From assembly GCA_963978905.1 (NCBI GenBank), contig OZ022257.1, positions 34,935,919-34,999,918 on the forward strand: a stretch of DNA of 64,000 bases. Reading direction: 5' to 3'. This DNA comes from Trichostrongylus colubriformis. Its lineage: Eukaryota > Nematoda > Chromadorea > Rhabditida > Trichostrongylidae. Position 1 is the stretch's first letter; each line of letters starts with the position of its first letter. This document shows positions 54,053-64,000 of this stretch, one piece after another. The notes under the pieces were generated by a model, which was given only the letters and a program-made list of their open reading frames with translations, ran no database searches and was not told where the DNA came from. A program made the position numbers and the translations under genes.

Positions 54053-54673
54053 TTACTGCTGACTGATAGCCTTCTGAATTGGGATGTTCCTGGCAGTGAC
54101 AGCCGGTTTAGCCTTTGGCACCTCGATGGCTAGCTGGCCATTTTCAGTAAGGGTGGATCGTATCTGCTCGACGTCTACATCTTCTGGAAGGTTCCACTGT
54201 CGAACGAATGACCTGAAAGGCAAGAATTTCAAGGAATATCCGTGGCAAACAAGACATGCCAGGGGTTCGACCTATACGAGACTTACCTCATTGTGTAGCT
54301 CGAGCCATCCTTCACTTCTTGTTGGCCTTCAATAGTTAAAGTTCGGCCGTCGATGTTCACTTTCAGCTCTTCTGGTTTGAATTTTGAAACATTTAAGGAG
54401 ATGGCCAGTTTCGATTCGTCATCGGTAATCTGAAAGGATTTCATCAGTAAGGGTGAGCGATAAGGTGGAAACGTCCGAAGAGCTTTTGGAATCCTTCCAT
54501 ACCTTGCCGGAGTTGTTCACCACGGCTTCTTTCCGTCTTCGTAGAGATGGACGAGTGGGTTTCTCGAAGCGGTCGATCACACTGATGGTGTTGTCGATCT
54601 CGTTGAAGACGTCGTCGAGGAAACGGAGCAAAATCGCCCTTTCCGCAGAGCATGGCTGAATCCAGATTGGCAT
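54053..54673 (-). CDS. hsp-16: Small heat-shock protein, HSP16 type (copy B, right arm)
   Basis: Exons 54673-54503, 54429-54287 and 54212-54053 (minus strand) give 157 residues, the same architecture as 40333-40953 with identical exon lengths (171, 143, 160). The alpha-crystallin domain and terminal NIPIQ are intact. The differences noted lie in the N-terminal arm (for example EAVVNNSGK for EALVKNSGK); the core is unchanged as far as I read it. A minus-strand AATAAA lies at 53946-53941. It is divergent from the gene starting at 55013. No disabling change, so both copies are probably functional. Confidence 0.95.
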
Positions 54674-55012
54674 CGTTAAATGGGAAGAACGTTGAACTAG
54701 ACGTGCCGAAATCGCCACTCTGCGCAGTGCTTATATACCTTTCGGAGGGATTCTTCTGGAACATTCGAGATCCTTCTCATCCCGCCTCTCGGCTTTGCAG
54801 CGCCATCGATGAGTCACGCGGTAGGCGGGGCACGGGTGAGATAGCACGAGGAGCGCCGACAACACAAACAACACAATAACCAGCGAATGTTCCGGGAGGT
54901 TCTCGAAGATCTCGCGCGAGAGGTATATAAGGCGCACAACTCTCATGGCCTTCACCCTTACCTGATTGTGTGAACGCTTCTTTGAATTCGCTGTCAAGCC
55001 ACTCGCTCAACT
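54674..55012. promoter_or_regulatory. Bidirectional heat-shock promoter, right pair
   Basis: Heat-shock element clusters lie at about 54749-54771 (GATTCTTCTGGAACATTCG) and 54884-54911 (GCGAATGTTCCGGGAGGTTC). TATA boxes: CTTATATACC at 54730 (minus gene) and GTATATAAGG at about 54923 (plus gene). The arrangement mirrors the left pair. Confidence 0.9.
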
Positions 55013-55599
55013 ATGGACCTCTCCGTAATTCCTCGTCTCATGAGCCATGTGATGTACGACACAATGAGGGATCTGGATCGTTTCGAGAGGAGCACTTTCC
55101 CGTATTGGAGAGATGCTGACCAGTCGGTGCTTCATGTGGCCAACGAAACTCAGCAGGTATGTCAGAAGTTCGGCCTGATGGGCCGTTCATACCAATGAAC
55201 CCCATGAAGGTCCCTTTCATTTCAGCTTGTGGACGACGACAAGAAATTCGCGGTCTCGTTGGATGTGTCGCAGTTCCGCCCACAAGAGTTGAGTGTGCAT
55301 GTGGATGGACGTGAGCTGACCATCGAAGGCAAGCAGGAGCAGAAAAACGATCACACCTCCATTCACAGGTAAGTCCGGCCAAGCCATCTACTACTTTTTA
55401 TCTGTTGAATAAATATTGATCGTATTGATTATTCAGATCATTCACCCGCAAATGGTTGCTGCCCGAGAGTGTGGATCTGAAAGCGGTTCGTACTCAACTC
55501 GACGACAAGGGACATTTGTCCGTCGAAGCCCCAAAGAATACCAATGGCCTTACACAGAAGCGAAGCATTCCCATCATGGCTGCTCCTCATAAGCAGTGA
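55013..55599 (+). CDS. hsp-16: Small heat-shock protein, HSP16 type (copy A, right arm)
   Basis: Exons 55013-55156, 55226-55368 and 55437-55599 give 149 residues with exon lengths identical to the left copy. The alpha-crystallin domain runs from DDDKKFAVSLDVSQF to GHLSVEAPK, with a C-terminal RSIPIM. Substitutions against the left copy include PQELSVHVDGRE for PEELNVHVEGRE, and KAVRTQL for KAVHTQL. These changes avoid the hydrophobic core, which suggests both copies are under selection. The divergent partner is 54053-54673. The TATA box and heat-shock elements lie 85-130 bp upstream. Confidence 0.95.
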
Positions 55600-55872
55600 A
55601 TTTGCTTTGCATCAAAATCGCAATTTTGTTTTCGAATGTACAAATTTTGTAAGTAATGCTGCTATTTATTCATTGTGTTAGGCTATTTGCTCAGCATTCC
55701 ATCAGTTTTCATGGCGTTATTTTAGTAATTGCTATTGATTTGTGTATTTTAATGTTCATATAAACATGTGTTCTCATTATTCACGGAGCGGCATTGTCAC
55801 GTATAAACGTTAACGCCTTGGCCCTGTGGGACGCGGTTGCAAACCTCCTGAACCGAATCGGAGTAGATACTA

Positions 55873-56690
55873 ATAGGACCAGAAATGCCTACAGACATGT
55901 CCGATGATCTTCGAGAATATTCGCGAATGTTCGTTCTGTTTCGTCAGTCCCTCCTCCTCCACTAGGCTCCGTACTCCCTCAATAGGCTTCACCTGCTGGC
56001 TGTCGGACTTTTCAAAAGCTTTGTGTGGTGTGGGGTTGTAGCGAGATTTCGCTCGACGCTTCCATGAGAATCCTCCACAATCCTGGGCTCTGCCAACTAC
56101 ACATATTCACATCATGACGAATGAATGAAATACACTCTACGAGACAACAAATGACATCTTTACAGAGGACAACTCGAAAAGTTAGTGTGTGCAGTTTGAA
56201 GTGATGCGAATGTGATGCGAACACACACTACAGCACCGCGCTTTTGAATCCGGGTTTTTCCACCGGTTATCGCTTCTGACCATGAATGTTCGTTACAAAA
56301 TGGACATTTCATTACATCTTTCTATTTCTTCGGACCCCTTCCGGTTTCTTTGAACTATGAAGCATGAGTTCTACTCACCAGTGCGTTTGAGAGAGCTTCT
56401 TTCATGCACCAGTAAGGGTGGCATTGGTGGTTGCGCCACGTATCCCACTTGTATTCAGTTGTGTAGTTACATTTTGAGTTTATGTTTGGTGAATATTATG
56501 ACTGCAACTGGTCCAAACGAATAGAAAAGTGTTCAATCGTCCATAATCAATGTATTTTATTGTCTTTCAAACGGCAAACCAATTGAAGTTATAAAATCTG
56601 GAGAGATTTCCGTTGGGTAACCCTTTGCTATACAAATATAAAACTGGGTGGAATCTTTATAGGAGAGCAGGGAGGGATCTGCTGGCTTTA
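55873..56690. other. No gene recognised
   Basis: Includes the dispersed repeat at about 56166-56355 that matches 2687-2865. Otherwise only short frames. Confidence 0.45.
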
Positions 56691-56699
56691 TGTAACCGG

Positions 56700-57010
56700 T
56701 GTATATTGTGTGAATGCTTAACACAAATTGAGACTCCAAAATATTTATTCAAGATACTCAAAAGCTCTCTCAAAAGACTCAAAAATTTTTTTGGATCTTT
56801 TTGCAATACTTTGGGTTTCACATCTTCTCCAGGCCCTGTCAAAAACGATTTTCTGTTCCATACGCTTATAGCAGGGCCTTAAAAGGTGTAAAACCGAAAT
56901 ATTGTAAAAATATTTCGGAAGATTGGGGACTGTTTATGGACTTTTTGAGACTTTTGAATAAATATTTTTGAGTGTCAATTCAATTGTTGTTGAGCATTCA
57001 CATAATTATG
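56700..57010. repeat. Foldback repeat
   Basis: GTGTGAATGCTTAACACAAA, CCAAAATATTTATTC and AGACTCAAAAA at the left pair with sequences at 56930-57003 in inverse orientation. CAGGCCCTG and CAGGGCCT flank the loop. Probably a MITE; its ends are unclear. Confidence 0.6.
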
Positions 57011-57158
57011 AGACTCTGGAACAGCACGATATCAAAGTACATATTGCACTCTCAATAACATCCGAAATTACCATCCGACCGGAGAGTTTTATGAACCCTG
57101 ATAGGTTTTTAGGATATTTTTTAACCAGTCGGGTTGATTTAATTTGATTTTAATCCGA

Positions 57159-57360
57159 GTCGAGGAGGGTTGGCCGGCGTCAGCCGGCCAACCCTCCTGG
57201 ACTCGGATTGGCCGGCTTCGCCGGCCAATCCTCGTAGGGGCGGCTTGGCCGCCCCCGAAGGGTGGCTCTGGGGCGTTCTTCTTTGTAGCAGGGAACGACT
57301 CTCGGCTCGCCGCGTCAGCGGCGAGCCAACTTTCGCATGCGCGCTCCGCGCGCATTGCAG
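57159..57360. repeat. Run of five GC-rich hairpins
   Basis: Stems follow one another: GAGGGTTGGCCGGC/GCCGGCCAACCCTC (loop GTCA), GATTGGCCGGC/GCCGGCCAATC (loop TTC), GGGGCGGC/GCCGCCCC, GGCTCGCCGC/GCGGCGAGCC (loop GTCA), and ATGCGCGC/GCGCGCAT. The array ends about 50 bp before the palindrome at 57408. Base composition differs sharply from the neighbours. A decayed relative lies at 3650-3900. Confidence 0.75.
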
Positions 57361-57407
57361 CAGGAATAGGCCCTGTGTATAGGGGGCACACATTGCAGCA
57401 GGGAATA

Positions 57408-58785
57408 TTGGGTTGGGGAATAAGTCCCCGCCGTTTTTTTCAACCCCGTTTTTCACATTGTTCCCTTCATCTTTCGACAAAGTTCATATATGTTTTCGGT
57501 AGAGCTTTTTTTGCTCTACAAAATGCTTATATCTGTTTTTCGATTCTTTCGATTACTTGATATTTATGAGGTTTGGAAATGAAGTAAGCTTGAGGCAAAA
57601 AACTAGCACTTGCGCACCTCATCTTTCTCGTCTGCCATTGAGACCAAAAAATGTTTGTGTATATATTTCGATAGAGCTTTCTCAGCTCTACAGAATGGTA
57701 CTACATCTTATTCAAATCGCTCAACTTTTTGCTGTTTTTAAGACTCGGAAATGCAGTACTCGCAAAAGTGTGCACTTTCGTTATCTCCTCTTTTTCGCCT
57801 ACCATCGAGATTGAAGAAGATGTGCATATATGCAATCGATAGAGCTTTCTTTGCTCTACAAGATGATACCACATTTCTTTTGTATCCTCTCATATTTTAG
57901 CATGTAGGAATAAGCTTCCACCTGATTTTCAATTCAAAATTGCACAATGAATATGATTTTTTTTGGCAGAGTGTTCTATACCAATCGATAGAGCTCTTTC
58001 CGCTCTACAAGATAGTGTTTACGGTTTTCGTAAGAATAAATTTTTGACATTTTTTAGATCACTCAAAAGTCGACGAAATCGAACATTTTCGTCATATGGT
58101 GTCAAAAATGCTCGATTTCGTCGACTTTTGAGTGATCTAAAAAATGTCAAAAATGTATTCTTACGAAAACCGTAAACACTATCTTGTAGAGCGGAAAGAG
58201 CTCTATCGATTGGTATAGAACGCTCTGCCAAAAAAATCATATTCATTGTGCAATTTTGAATTGAAAATCAGGTGGAAGCTTATTCCTACATGCTAAAATA
58301 TGAGAGGATACAAAAGAAATGTGGTATCATCTTGTAGAGCAAAGAAAGCTCTATCGATTGCATATATGCACATCTTCTTCAATCTCGATGGTAGGCGAAA
58401 AAGAGGAGATAACGAAAGTGCACACTTTTGCGAGTACTGCATTTCCGAGTCTTAAAAACAGCAAAAAGTTGAGCGATTTGAATAAGATGTAGTACCATTC
58501 TGTAGAGCTGAGAAAGCTCTATCGAAACATATACACAAACATTTTTTGGTCTCAATGGCAGACGAGAAAGATGAGGTGCGCAAGTGCTAGTTTTCTGCCT
58601 CAAGCTTACTTCATTTCCAAACCTCATAAATATCAAGTAATCGAAAGAATCGAAAAACAGATATAAGCATTTTGTAGAGCAAAAAAAGCTCTACCGAAAA
58701 CATATATGAACTTTGTCGAAAGATGAAGGGAACAATGTGAAAAACGGGGTTGAAAAAAACGGCGGGGACTTATTCCCCAACTCAA
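57408..58785. mobile_element. Giant palindrome, about 690-bp arms, TA-flanked
   Basis: The ends TTGGGTTGGGGAATAAGTCC and GGACTTATTCCCCAACTCAA lie between TA dinucleotides. The arms match almost perfectly to a centre near 58096 with a short non-paired core (about 58087-58105). Within each arm a small hairpin, TAGAGCTTTCTTTGCTCTA-like, recurs four times about 150-170 bp apart (57500, 57672, 57839 and 57988). Mirrored frames on both strands are artefacts. A Tc1/mariner-type origin is inferred from the TA. Confidence 0.9.
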
Positions 58786-58787
58786 TA

Positions 58788-59825
58788 GATAATATGTGAC
58801 TTGTATATATTGTAGGTAAACCTCCAACTATCACGGTTCTGGTTGAAACTAAGAGATACCACACCCACGTAACCCCTGCCCATTGAAGACAAATCCCCTT
58901 TGAAGAATCGCAGGGTTCTATCCGAACACAAAAAGAGAATCGAAGCATTTAGAAGTACCAAAGTAGGGAAGATGGGGCGGAACGGTCAAAAAAAGAATAC
59001 CCCCTTACCACCGTTGATCCAAGTGTGTAAGGCACAATCGAAGAGGGGCAGCCACACTTCAAGGAGCGGCAGCAGTTGGAAGTGTCTCTTCGTGAGCTCG
59101 GAGGCCCTCCGTAGTAAATGATTTCTAAAAATTAAAAGTTTCGAGAGGACGTGCATGTATCCGTTACAGAAGAAATATTGGCCTTAAAGACAGTGTTTGG
59201 GATAATGTGTGTGACAGGGAAGCCCGAAAGGAGGCCTTGACTGAAAAATTACGGGGCTGAAAGGCCTATGTATGGCGAAATCCCCCGCAAAAGGCGCCCC
59301 CTTGAGCATTGGCGGAGGCGGCCTGAACAGGGCAAGCCGCCTTGCTTTGGGGCAGCCCGCCTCCAGGCGACGTGATTAGTGGTTGGTCACGGTGAGGTTG
59401 GTCAAGGAGATCGGCAGGATTGGAAGTATCGCAGCGCGCTTTCTCACTTTTAGCTTGATGCTCAGCACATGAAAATAGATGCTGTCGCATTTCCGAACAT
59501 CCCTTCATGTTTACGTCTTGGTAATGCCAATGGAAAACCTATGCGGACCACCCGCCTCTTGACGGGAAGGTCGTCCGCGCCTAGAACCAACGGTGGGAAG
59601 GGATCCTATTTCTCGGGTTTTTGGCCATTTCCATCCGTTTTTTCTATACTGTCCTGTTACTAGGCATCTCGGCTTTCATATTCACTACTTCTCTTACTTT
59701 TTGTCCGAATTTTCCCTGAAGCTGCCTTTAACTGAATGCCGAGAGATACACCCGATTATACCACATCACTTCCTAATGGTAACCGAAGACAAACAGTCAC
59801 GTTGTGAGTGTGGTACTAATATTGC
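58788..59825. other. No gene recognised
   Basis: A minus-strand frame at 59508-59266 (80 codons, Cys/Gly-rich) has no recognisable domain. The rest has no coding signature. Confidence 0.4.
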
Positions 59826-59829
59826 AATT

Positions 59830-60960
59830 ATGGCGAGGCTGGGCTTAGAACTTCTGTGCTCTGTACACATGGGTTGGCCCCTACCCAATCCTAACCTGCC
59901 CGACCTCCACACGCCCGTACCTAATTTGCTTCTTGTGTGCTTCCTACACTTTGGTCTGTCCCTACCCAGTCCTTACTCGCACGACCTGAACAGACCCATT
60001 CCTGACCATCCCGATTTTCAGAACCCAGGCGAGTACTTAAATCTGAACACCCATCGGTTTCGGCGCAGGCCCCGCCCATAATGGGCGGAGCTAGATTGAG
60101 GACTTATGTGCTCCGTACACTTGCGTTGGCCCCTACGCTATCCTAACTTGCCCTACTTCTGCACGTCCGTTCCTAACTTGCTTCTTGTGTGCTCCCTACA
60201 CTGTGGTCAGACCCTACCCAGTCCATACTCGCACGACCTCAACAGACCCATTCCTGATCTTCCCGATTTTTGGCACACAGGCGAAGACTTAAATTTGAGC
60301 ACCCATCGGTTTCAGCGCAGGTCTCGCCCATGGTGAGCGGAGCTAGCCTTAGCTCTTATGTGCTCTGTACGCTTAGGTCAGCCCCTACCCACTCCTAACT
60401 CGCCCCACCCTCCAACATACGTTGAGATGAGGCCCTACCGAATCCTAACTTGCCCGATCTCTACAGGCCTACTCTTATTTTAGCCGATTTTTTGACCATT
60501 TCTGCGCAAGCCCCTCTCATGGTGAGCGGAGCTAGGCTTAGTCCTTGATGAGCTTCGCACACCTTGGTAAACCCCTATCCATCCCCAACTTGCCCGACCT
60601 CTCCACGTTGCAATTGAGTTGAGAGTAGATTATGTGACAAACAAACGGACACACACCACGCACACACACAAACACACCAGCCTTCTGGTTTTAACCTGCC
60701 TCTCATGTGCTCCGTACATTTTGGCTTACCCCAACAAATCCCTAACTTGCCCGACCTCTACAGGTCCATTCCTAGCTTGTCTGCTTTTTGAAACTTGATC
60801 GTGGACTTAAATTTAACATCGGCCGTTTCCACCCAAGCCCCGCCCACAGTGGGCGGAGCTAGGCTCAGTTTTTATGTGCTCTGTACGCTTGGGTCAGCCC
60901 CTACCCAATTCCAACTTGCCCGACCTCTCCAGGCTGCATATCAGTTAAGAATGCATTATG
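59830..60960 (+). repeat. Five tandem-like units of about 190-330 bp
   Basis: Unit starts near 59832, 60083, 60333, 60522 and 60848 share a GAGCGGAGCTAGGCTTAG-like opening, TATGTGCTCTGTAC and CCCCTACCCAATCCTAACT. Related to the units at 16795-17465. No coding role seen. Confidence 0.65.
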
Positions 60961-60971
60961 CGGTGTGCGGA

Positions 60972-60980
60972 CAGACAGAC

Positions 60981-61011
<31 letters not shown>

Positions 61012-61090
61012 CCCCAAACTTCTGCTTTATATATAGAGGACAGACAGACAGACACACACAGACAAACACACCAAACTTCTGCTTTATATA
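60972..61090 (+). repeat. CA/GACA microsatellite with duplicated 50-bp unit
   Basis: A (CA)n run at about 60979-61001, then two copies of a block ending ACTTCTGCTTTATATATAGA (about 61016 and 61075), each preceded by CAGACAAACACxCCAA. Confidence 0.8.
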
Positions 61091-61104
61091 TAGAGTATAA
61101 TGAT

Positions 61105-61590
61105 AACAACTCTCGCATCCCGGGCTGCGGCGGATATCAGCAGCTATAAAATATCTAAATCAATAACTGCATGCATGCTTTAGATGTTACACTTCACTTA
61201 CAACTCAGCCGTTTCCAACTTACGCGAAACTCACAGTCCCCGCATAGAGGTGGCAACAATTGTTGCGTATTAACCTTGCCGCCATCATCATCGGTCAGAG
61301 TTCAGCCCGTAATTCCGATAGGCGTGTGCTCACTCCGAACCTTTGATGAATACAGACGAAAAATGATGACAAACATTGAGCGCACTTGTTGTAGAGATCG
61401 AAGTTCTGAAACTTCACCTTTGGTCTCTGCAGCTGTCATGGACGGAATTTGGCTCATGTATTTCAAGTCCGTGTGGGCTCCTTTTTTGCAGTCTACTTCA
61501 TTTTTTAACGGAATGGCAGGCGTGCGGAATCTAAAGAAGATTCTGATCGTCACAACGGAGCCTCAGAAACCTATGCGGTAACTCTATTCT
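61105..61590. other. Unassigned region
   Basis: Frames on both strands (61171-61581 plus, 61553-61302 minus) overlap. The minus one looks more protein-like, but I recognise no domain and see no exon partners. Confidence 0.35.
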
Positions 61591-61593
61591 ATA

Positions 61594-62270
61594 GGGTGTG
61601 CCGATCTTTGACAGCTCATGGCGCCTACGTTGTTTGTGGAAGAGTTGTCAGACCTGGTTGCTATTATTTAGTGTATCTCCACAAATCACCATGAACCAAT
61701 TCAGCCGCGAGCAACGTGTGCAAGCCATTAAAAATTATTACAAAAGTCATTCATCGGTTTGAGCAACGTTGCGCGCTCTCCGCGGAACGTTGCTCCGAAA
61801 TCGGCAATATGGATGTCGAGGATATGTGGTTCCAGCAGGATGGCCCTACGAGCCACACAGCGCGCGCCACAATGGATCTTCTGCACGAGCGCTTCGGAGG
61901 AAGGGTTACCTCACGCGGAGGCGACATCAACTGGCCACCGAGATCGTGCGATTTAACCCCACTAGACTAATTCTTGTGGAGTTTTTTTCAAATCGCAGGT
62001 CTACGCAAACCAACCACAAAACACTGATGACCTCAATGTCAACATATGCCACGCCATCGGTGAAATACAGCCCGATTTGTGCGCCAGAGTCATTGAAAAT
62101 TGGTCTTCTCGCATGCACCAAGCGAAGTCGAGGTGGCCATTTGAACGATGTTGCTTTCCATACATAATGCCTTCGAATACTCTTTCAAACAAAAAATAGA
62201 TTTCATTTATACCTCTCACACAACTTGCTTTATTTCATTTCAAAGATCGAGCGTTCTTATTGGCACACCC
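61594..62270 (+). mobile_element. Internally deleted Tc1/mariner-superfamily element
   Basis: AGGGTGTGCC at the left and GGCACACCCT at the right, with TA outside. The plus strand starts a transposase (MNQFSREQRVQAIKNYY) at 61691. It then jumps, with frame changes, to the C-terminal catalytic part: DMWFQQDGPTSHTARATMDL, NWPPRSCDLTPLD and a tail with RGGHLNDV. The middle, with most of the first catalytic region, is gone and a stop follows DLTPLD. It is non-functional. Confidence 0.85.
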
Positions 62271-62488
62271 TATACTAGAGGTTCCTGGATAAACATAATC
62301 AAAGAAGCTGCCCAGCTTAATGCTAGGAATTAGAATGTTCTGCTTGACGATATGAGCTCCTTTACTCGACTTCCATCTCACTCACAATGAATCACTTTGC
62401 TTTTGCTATAATATCGATTCAGAATGAATATAGTACTGCTGATACATGGTTTCTCCCTTGTTGTTGAAACTCATTGTGATAAACTTAA

Positions 62489-62914
62489 AGGAATCATCCA
62501 CGGAAAAATTAGTTTCATTTTTACCCTTACATTTATGTTGTATTTGCCTGATAAAAGCCGCATGAAAACTTCACGCGAAAAAGCGAGAATTCGGCTAAGA
62601 TACAGCACAGCAAAATCTTGGCCGGGTGGGCGGGGCCTCCGAGAGAGTGTCCACCTCGTCGCCCGCCGCGCTCGGAGACGCATTGCAGGAACAGAAGGTT
62701 ACGTAAACAGTCCCATTCTCCGTTCCCAACCGCGGCGAACGACGGCATGGGGTTTTTATTCGGAGGCTCCGTCCATGCAGTCAAGAATCTGGGGAGTCGT
62801 ACCTCGGCCGAATTTTCACTTCTTCGCGTGAAACTTTGCCTGCGGCCCTTATTATGCAAATACAACATAAATATAAACGTAACAATGAAATTAATTTTTC
62901 CGTGAACGATTCCT
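62489..62914. mobile_element. TTAA-type palindromic MITE, copy 2
   Basis: AGGAATCATCCACGGAAAAA and TTTTTCCGTGAACGATTCCT between TTAA copies (62485-62488 and 62915-62918). Same family as 1981-2402, with GGCTAAGATACAGCAC and GGGTGGGCGGGGCCTCCGAG in common. The frames across it are not genes. Confidence 0.85.
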
Positions 62915-62918
62915 TTAA

Positions 62919-63190
62919 GTGCAGAGTATGTCGAGAACCTAATCCCAGCAGCATGGTCGCACACCAGCGGGCCTTCTTGGGGTTGTGTAGTGCCGCTATG
63001 TTCAATTTTCATACTTGTTACACTACATGCGTTGGTTGTAAGGAAATGTCTCAGAGACAGCTGGTGTCGAGTCTTTTGGATCACTAGTGGTCATCTGTCT
63101 GAATTGCTTCCATTCTGAGCTGTGGTAGCTGTTCTTCCATGGCAATGAGAATTTGCATCCTCTCAGTTATGACATATTCAGATAAAAACC
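62919..63190. other. Intergenic, no feature
   Basis: Short frames only; probably the downstream flank of the glutathione S-transferase gene. Confidence 0.4.
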
Positions 63191-63303
63191 GCAGAGCAGA
63201 ATAGCAAACATTTATTAAGAAAAGCCAGAAGGCAAAAAATTAACACCGGGACAACATAAGTGCTAACGAAATGAGTGTATAATGTTCTTCCAGCAACAGA
63301 CAA

Positions 63304-64000
63304 TTAGAACGAAGTCTGGGGACGGGTTTCGATCCACTTTTTGATTTTCGGATTCTCCTGAATTTTCTGCATGTGGGCTTTGACCTGAAATGTAGAGTTA
63401 AATTTTGAAAAATTGGAGTTCGAGAGCAGTGGCAATGGTTCACCCATTTCGGTCGCAAAAACTGATCAACTGGACATTTAGCAGCACACTTATGGTTGGT
63501 TCACAGCTGCACTTCGATTTTGCTAATACTTCGAAAACTTAACTTCAGATAATGTTGCCCTGCCCTGATTGAAGCTGTTCGCATAAATTCAGCGGATCGA
63601 GAACATATCACAGCAATATGCTCATATTTGTAGCAAAACCTCTGTAGTTGTATCACGCCACTCACGACCCTGCAAGCGCTCCCTCTTCAGCAGGCCCCAG
63701 TGAAGAGCTTGCTGCTACACCCTTAGTTGACAGAAGTAACACTGAAGGTTGCAGCAGTACGACACTGCAGAACATATACAGTGAGGATGTCGTGACCCGG
63801 TGTTAGAACGACATCCCCTTACGTCAGCTCGATTTCATTGTTGCACATGCCATGTTAGTAGCCGCTTAAAGCTACCGCAACCCGTGTTTGTCCTTGGAGC
63901 ACTGCTTAATTATTGGAATCGACTGGTAAACTGAGATAGCAGAACTCATAGGCGTGCAGCGCAAGGAGAAATTAGGTTCACCTCTGGGAATCCATCGAGG
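63304..64000 (-). CDS. Glutathione S-transferase, last two exons (partial)
   Basis: The last exon is 63384-63304 on the minus strand: 26 residues VKAHMQKIQENPKIKKWIET plus RPQTSF and a stop. The preceding exon end lies at 64000-63982 (LDGFPE, then GTGAAC). Both junctions are phase 0, with a TTTCAG-type acceptor. The sequence LDGFPEVKAHMxKI...IKKWIETRP is the C-terminal end of nematode sigma-like glutathione S-transferases, which conjugate glutathione to electrophiles and, in parasitic worms, bind haem. The rest of the gene lies beyond the window. A minus-strand AATAAA is at 63216-63211. The intron (63385-63981) shows nothing else. Confidence 0.85.

Larger units (their letters stand above)
39098..55872. 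repeat. Large inverted duplication carrying two sHSP gene pairs
   Basis: The left arm 39098-50793 mirrors the right arm 53113-55872. The left arm is expanded by the 41729-49501 and 49705-50785 insertions. Without them the arms are about 2.7-2.8 kb. The spacer is about 2.3 kb (50794-53112). The genes, promoters, introns, a MITE and the flanks all correspond, with scattered substitutions. Outer boundary: TCTACTCTGATTCCGTTCA at the left against its inverse near 55850-55870. Confidence 0.9.

Noticed and set aside
57557..58636. Mirrored pairs of identical frames on both strands
   Set aside because: They are a direct consequence of the palindrome at 57408-58785, not duplicated genes.
59830..60980. 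Possible CRISPR-like or true satellite array
   Set aside because: Units are long, unequal and diverged, with no short identical repeats and unique spacers. The context is eukaryotic.
61302..61553. Minus-strand frame of 83 codons
   Set aside because: Overlaps a frame of equal quality on the other strand and shows no recognisable motif.

Overview
The window reads as nuclear DNA of a nematode, most likely a strongylid (hookworm-like) worm. The grounds are multi-exon genes with TTTCAG-type acceptors, head-to-head hsp-16-type heat-shock gene pairs, a nematode-type glutathione S-transferase end, and a dense load of Tc1/mariner, Tc4/Tc5-like, TTAA-palindrome and CR1-like elements. The species is an inference. 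Most open frames are shadows or transposon debris. I can support six host genes.

Region by region: 1-2400 holds a broken mariner transposase and two TTAA-flanked palindromic MITEs. 7289-8705 is a Tc5-like element with 316-bp inverted arms around the 3' part of a transposase. 13007-13603 is a palindromic element with a second palindrome nested inside it. 15136-34356 is one host gene of at least 12 exons, a BTBD10/KCTD20-type BTB protein. The exon set totals 1383 nt with all phases agreeing (460 codons plus stop). Its introns hold two mariner derivatives, a Tc1-like element with IR/DR ends, foldback elements and small MITEs. 35578-36680 is another Tc4/Tc5-like foldback.

39098-55872 is a large inverted duplication. 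Each arm carries a divergent pair of small heat-shock protein genes with shared heat-shock-element promoters (39407-40953 and 54053-55599). Comparing the arms gives empty sites for two insertions in the left arm. One is an LTR element at 41729-49501 (409-bp LTRs, 4-bp target duplication), itself split by a nearly full-length CR1-like LINE (about 42181-46489). The other is a foldback element at 49705-50785 with a TAA duplication. The LTR element has no recognisable gag or pol. Its 3' end carries a frameshifted SF1 (UPF1-like) helicase fragment in the same orientation, stopping just before the polypurine tract.

57408-58785 is an almost perfect 1.38-kb palindrome next to a run of GC-rich hairpins. 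59800-61100 holds tandem-like repeats and CA repeats. 61594-62270 is an internally deleted Tc1/mariner-superfamily element. 63304-64000 is the 3' end of a glutathione S-transferase gene running off the window.

The two most interesting observations are the helicase-bearing LTR element, and the tRNA-like A-box/B-box modules followed by T-runs inside the arms of three Tc4/Tc5-like foldback elements.
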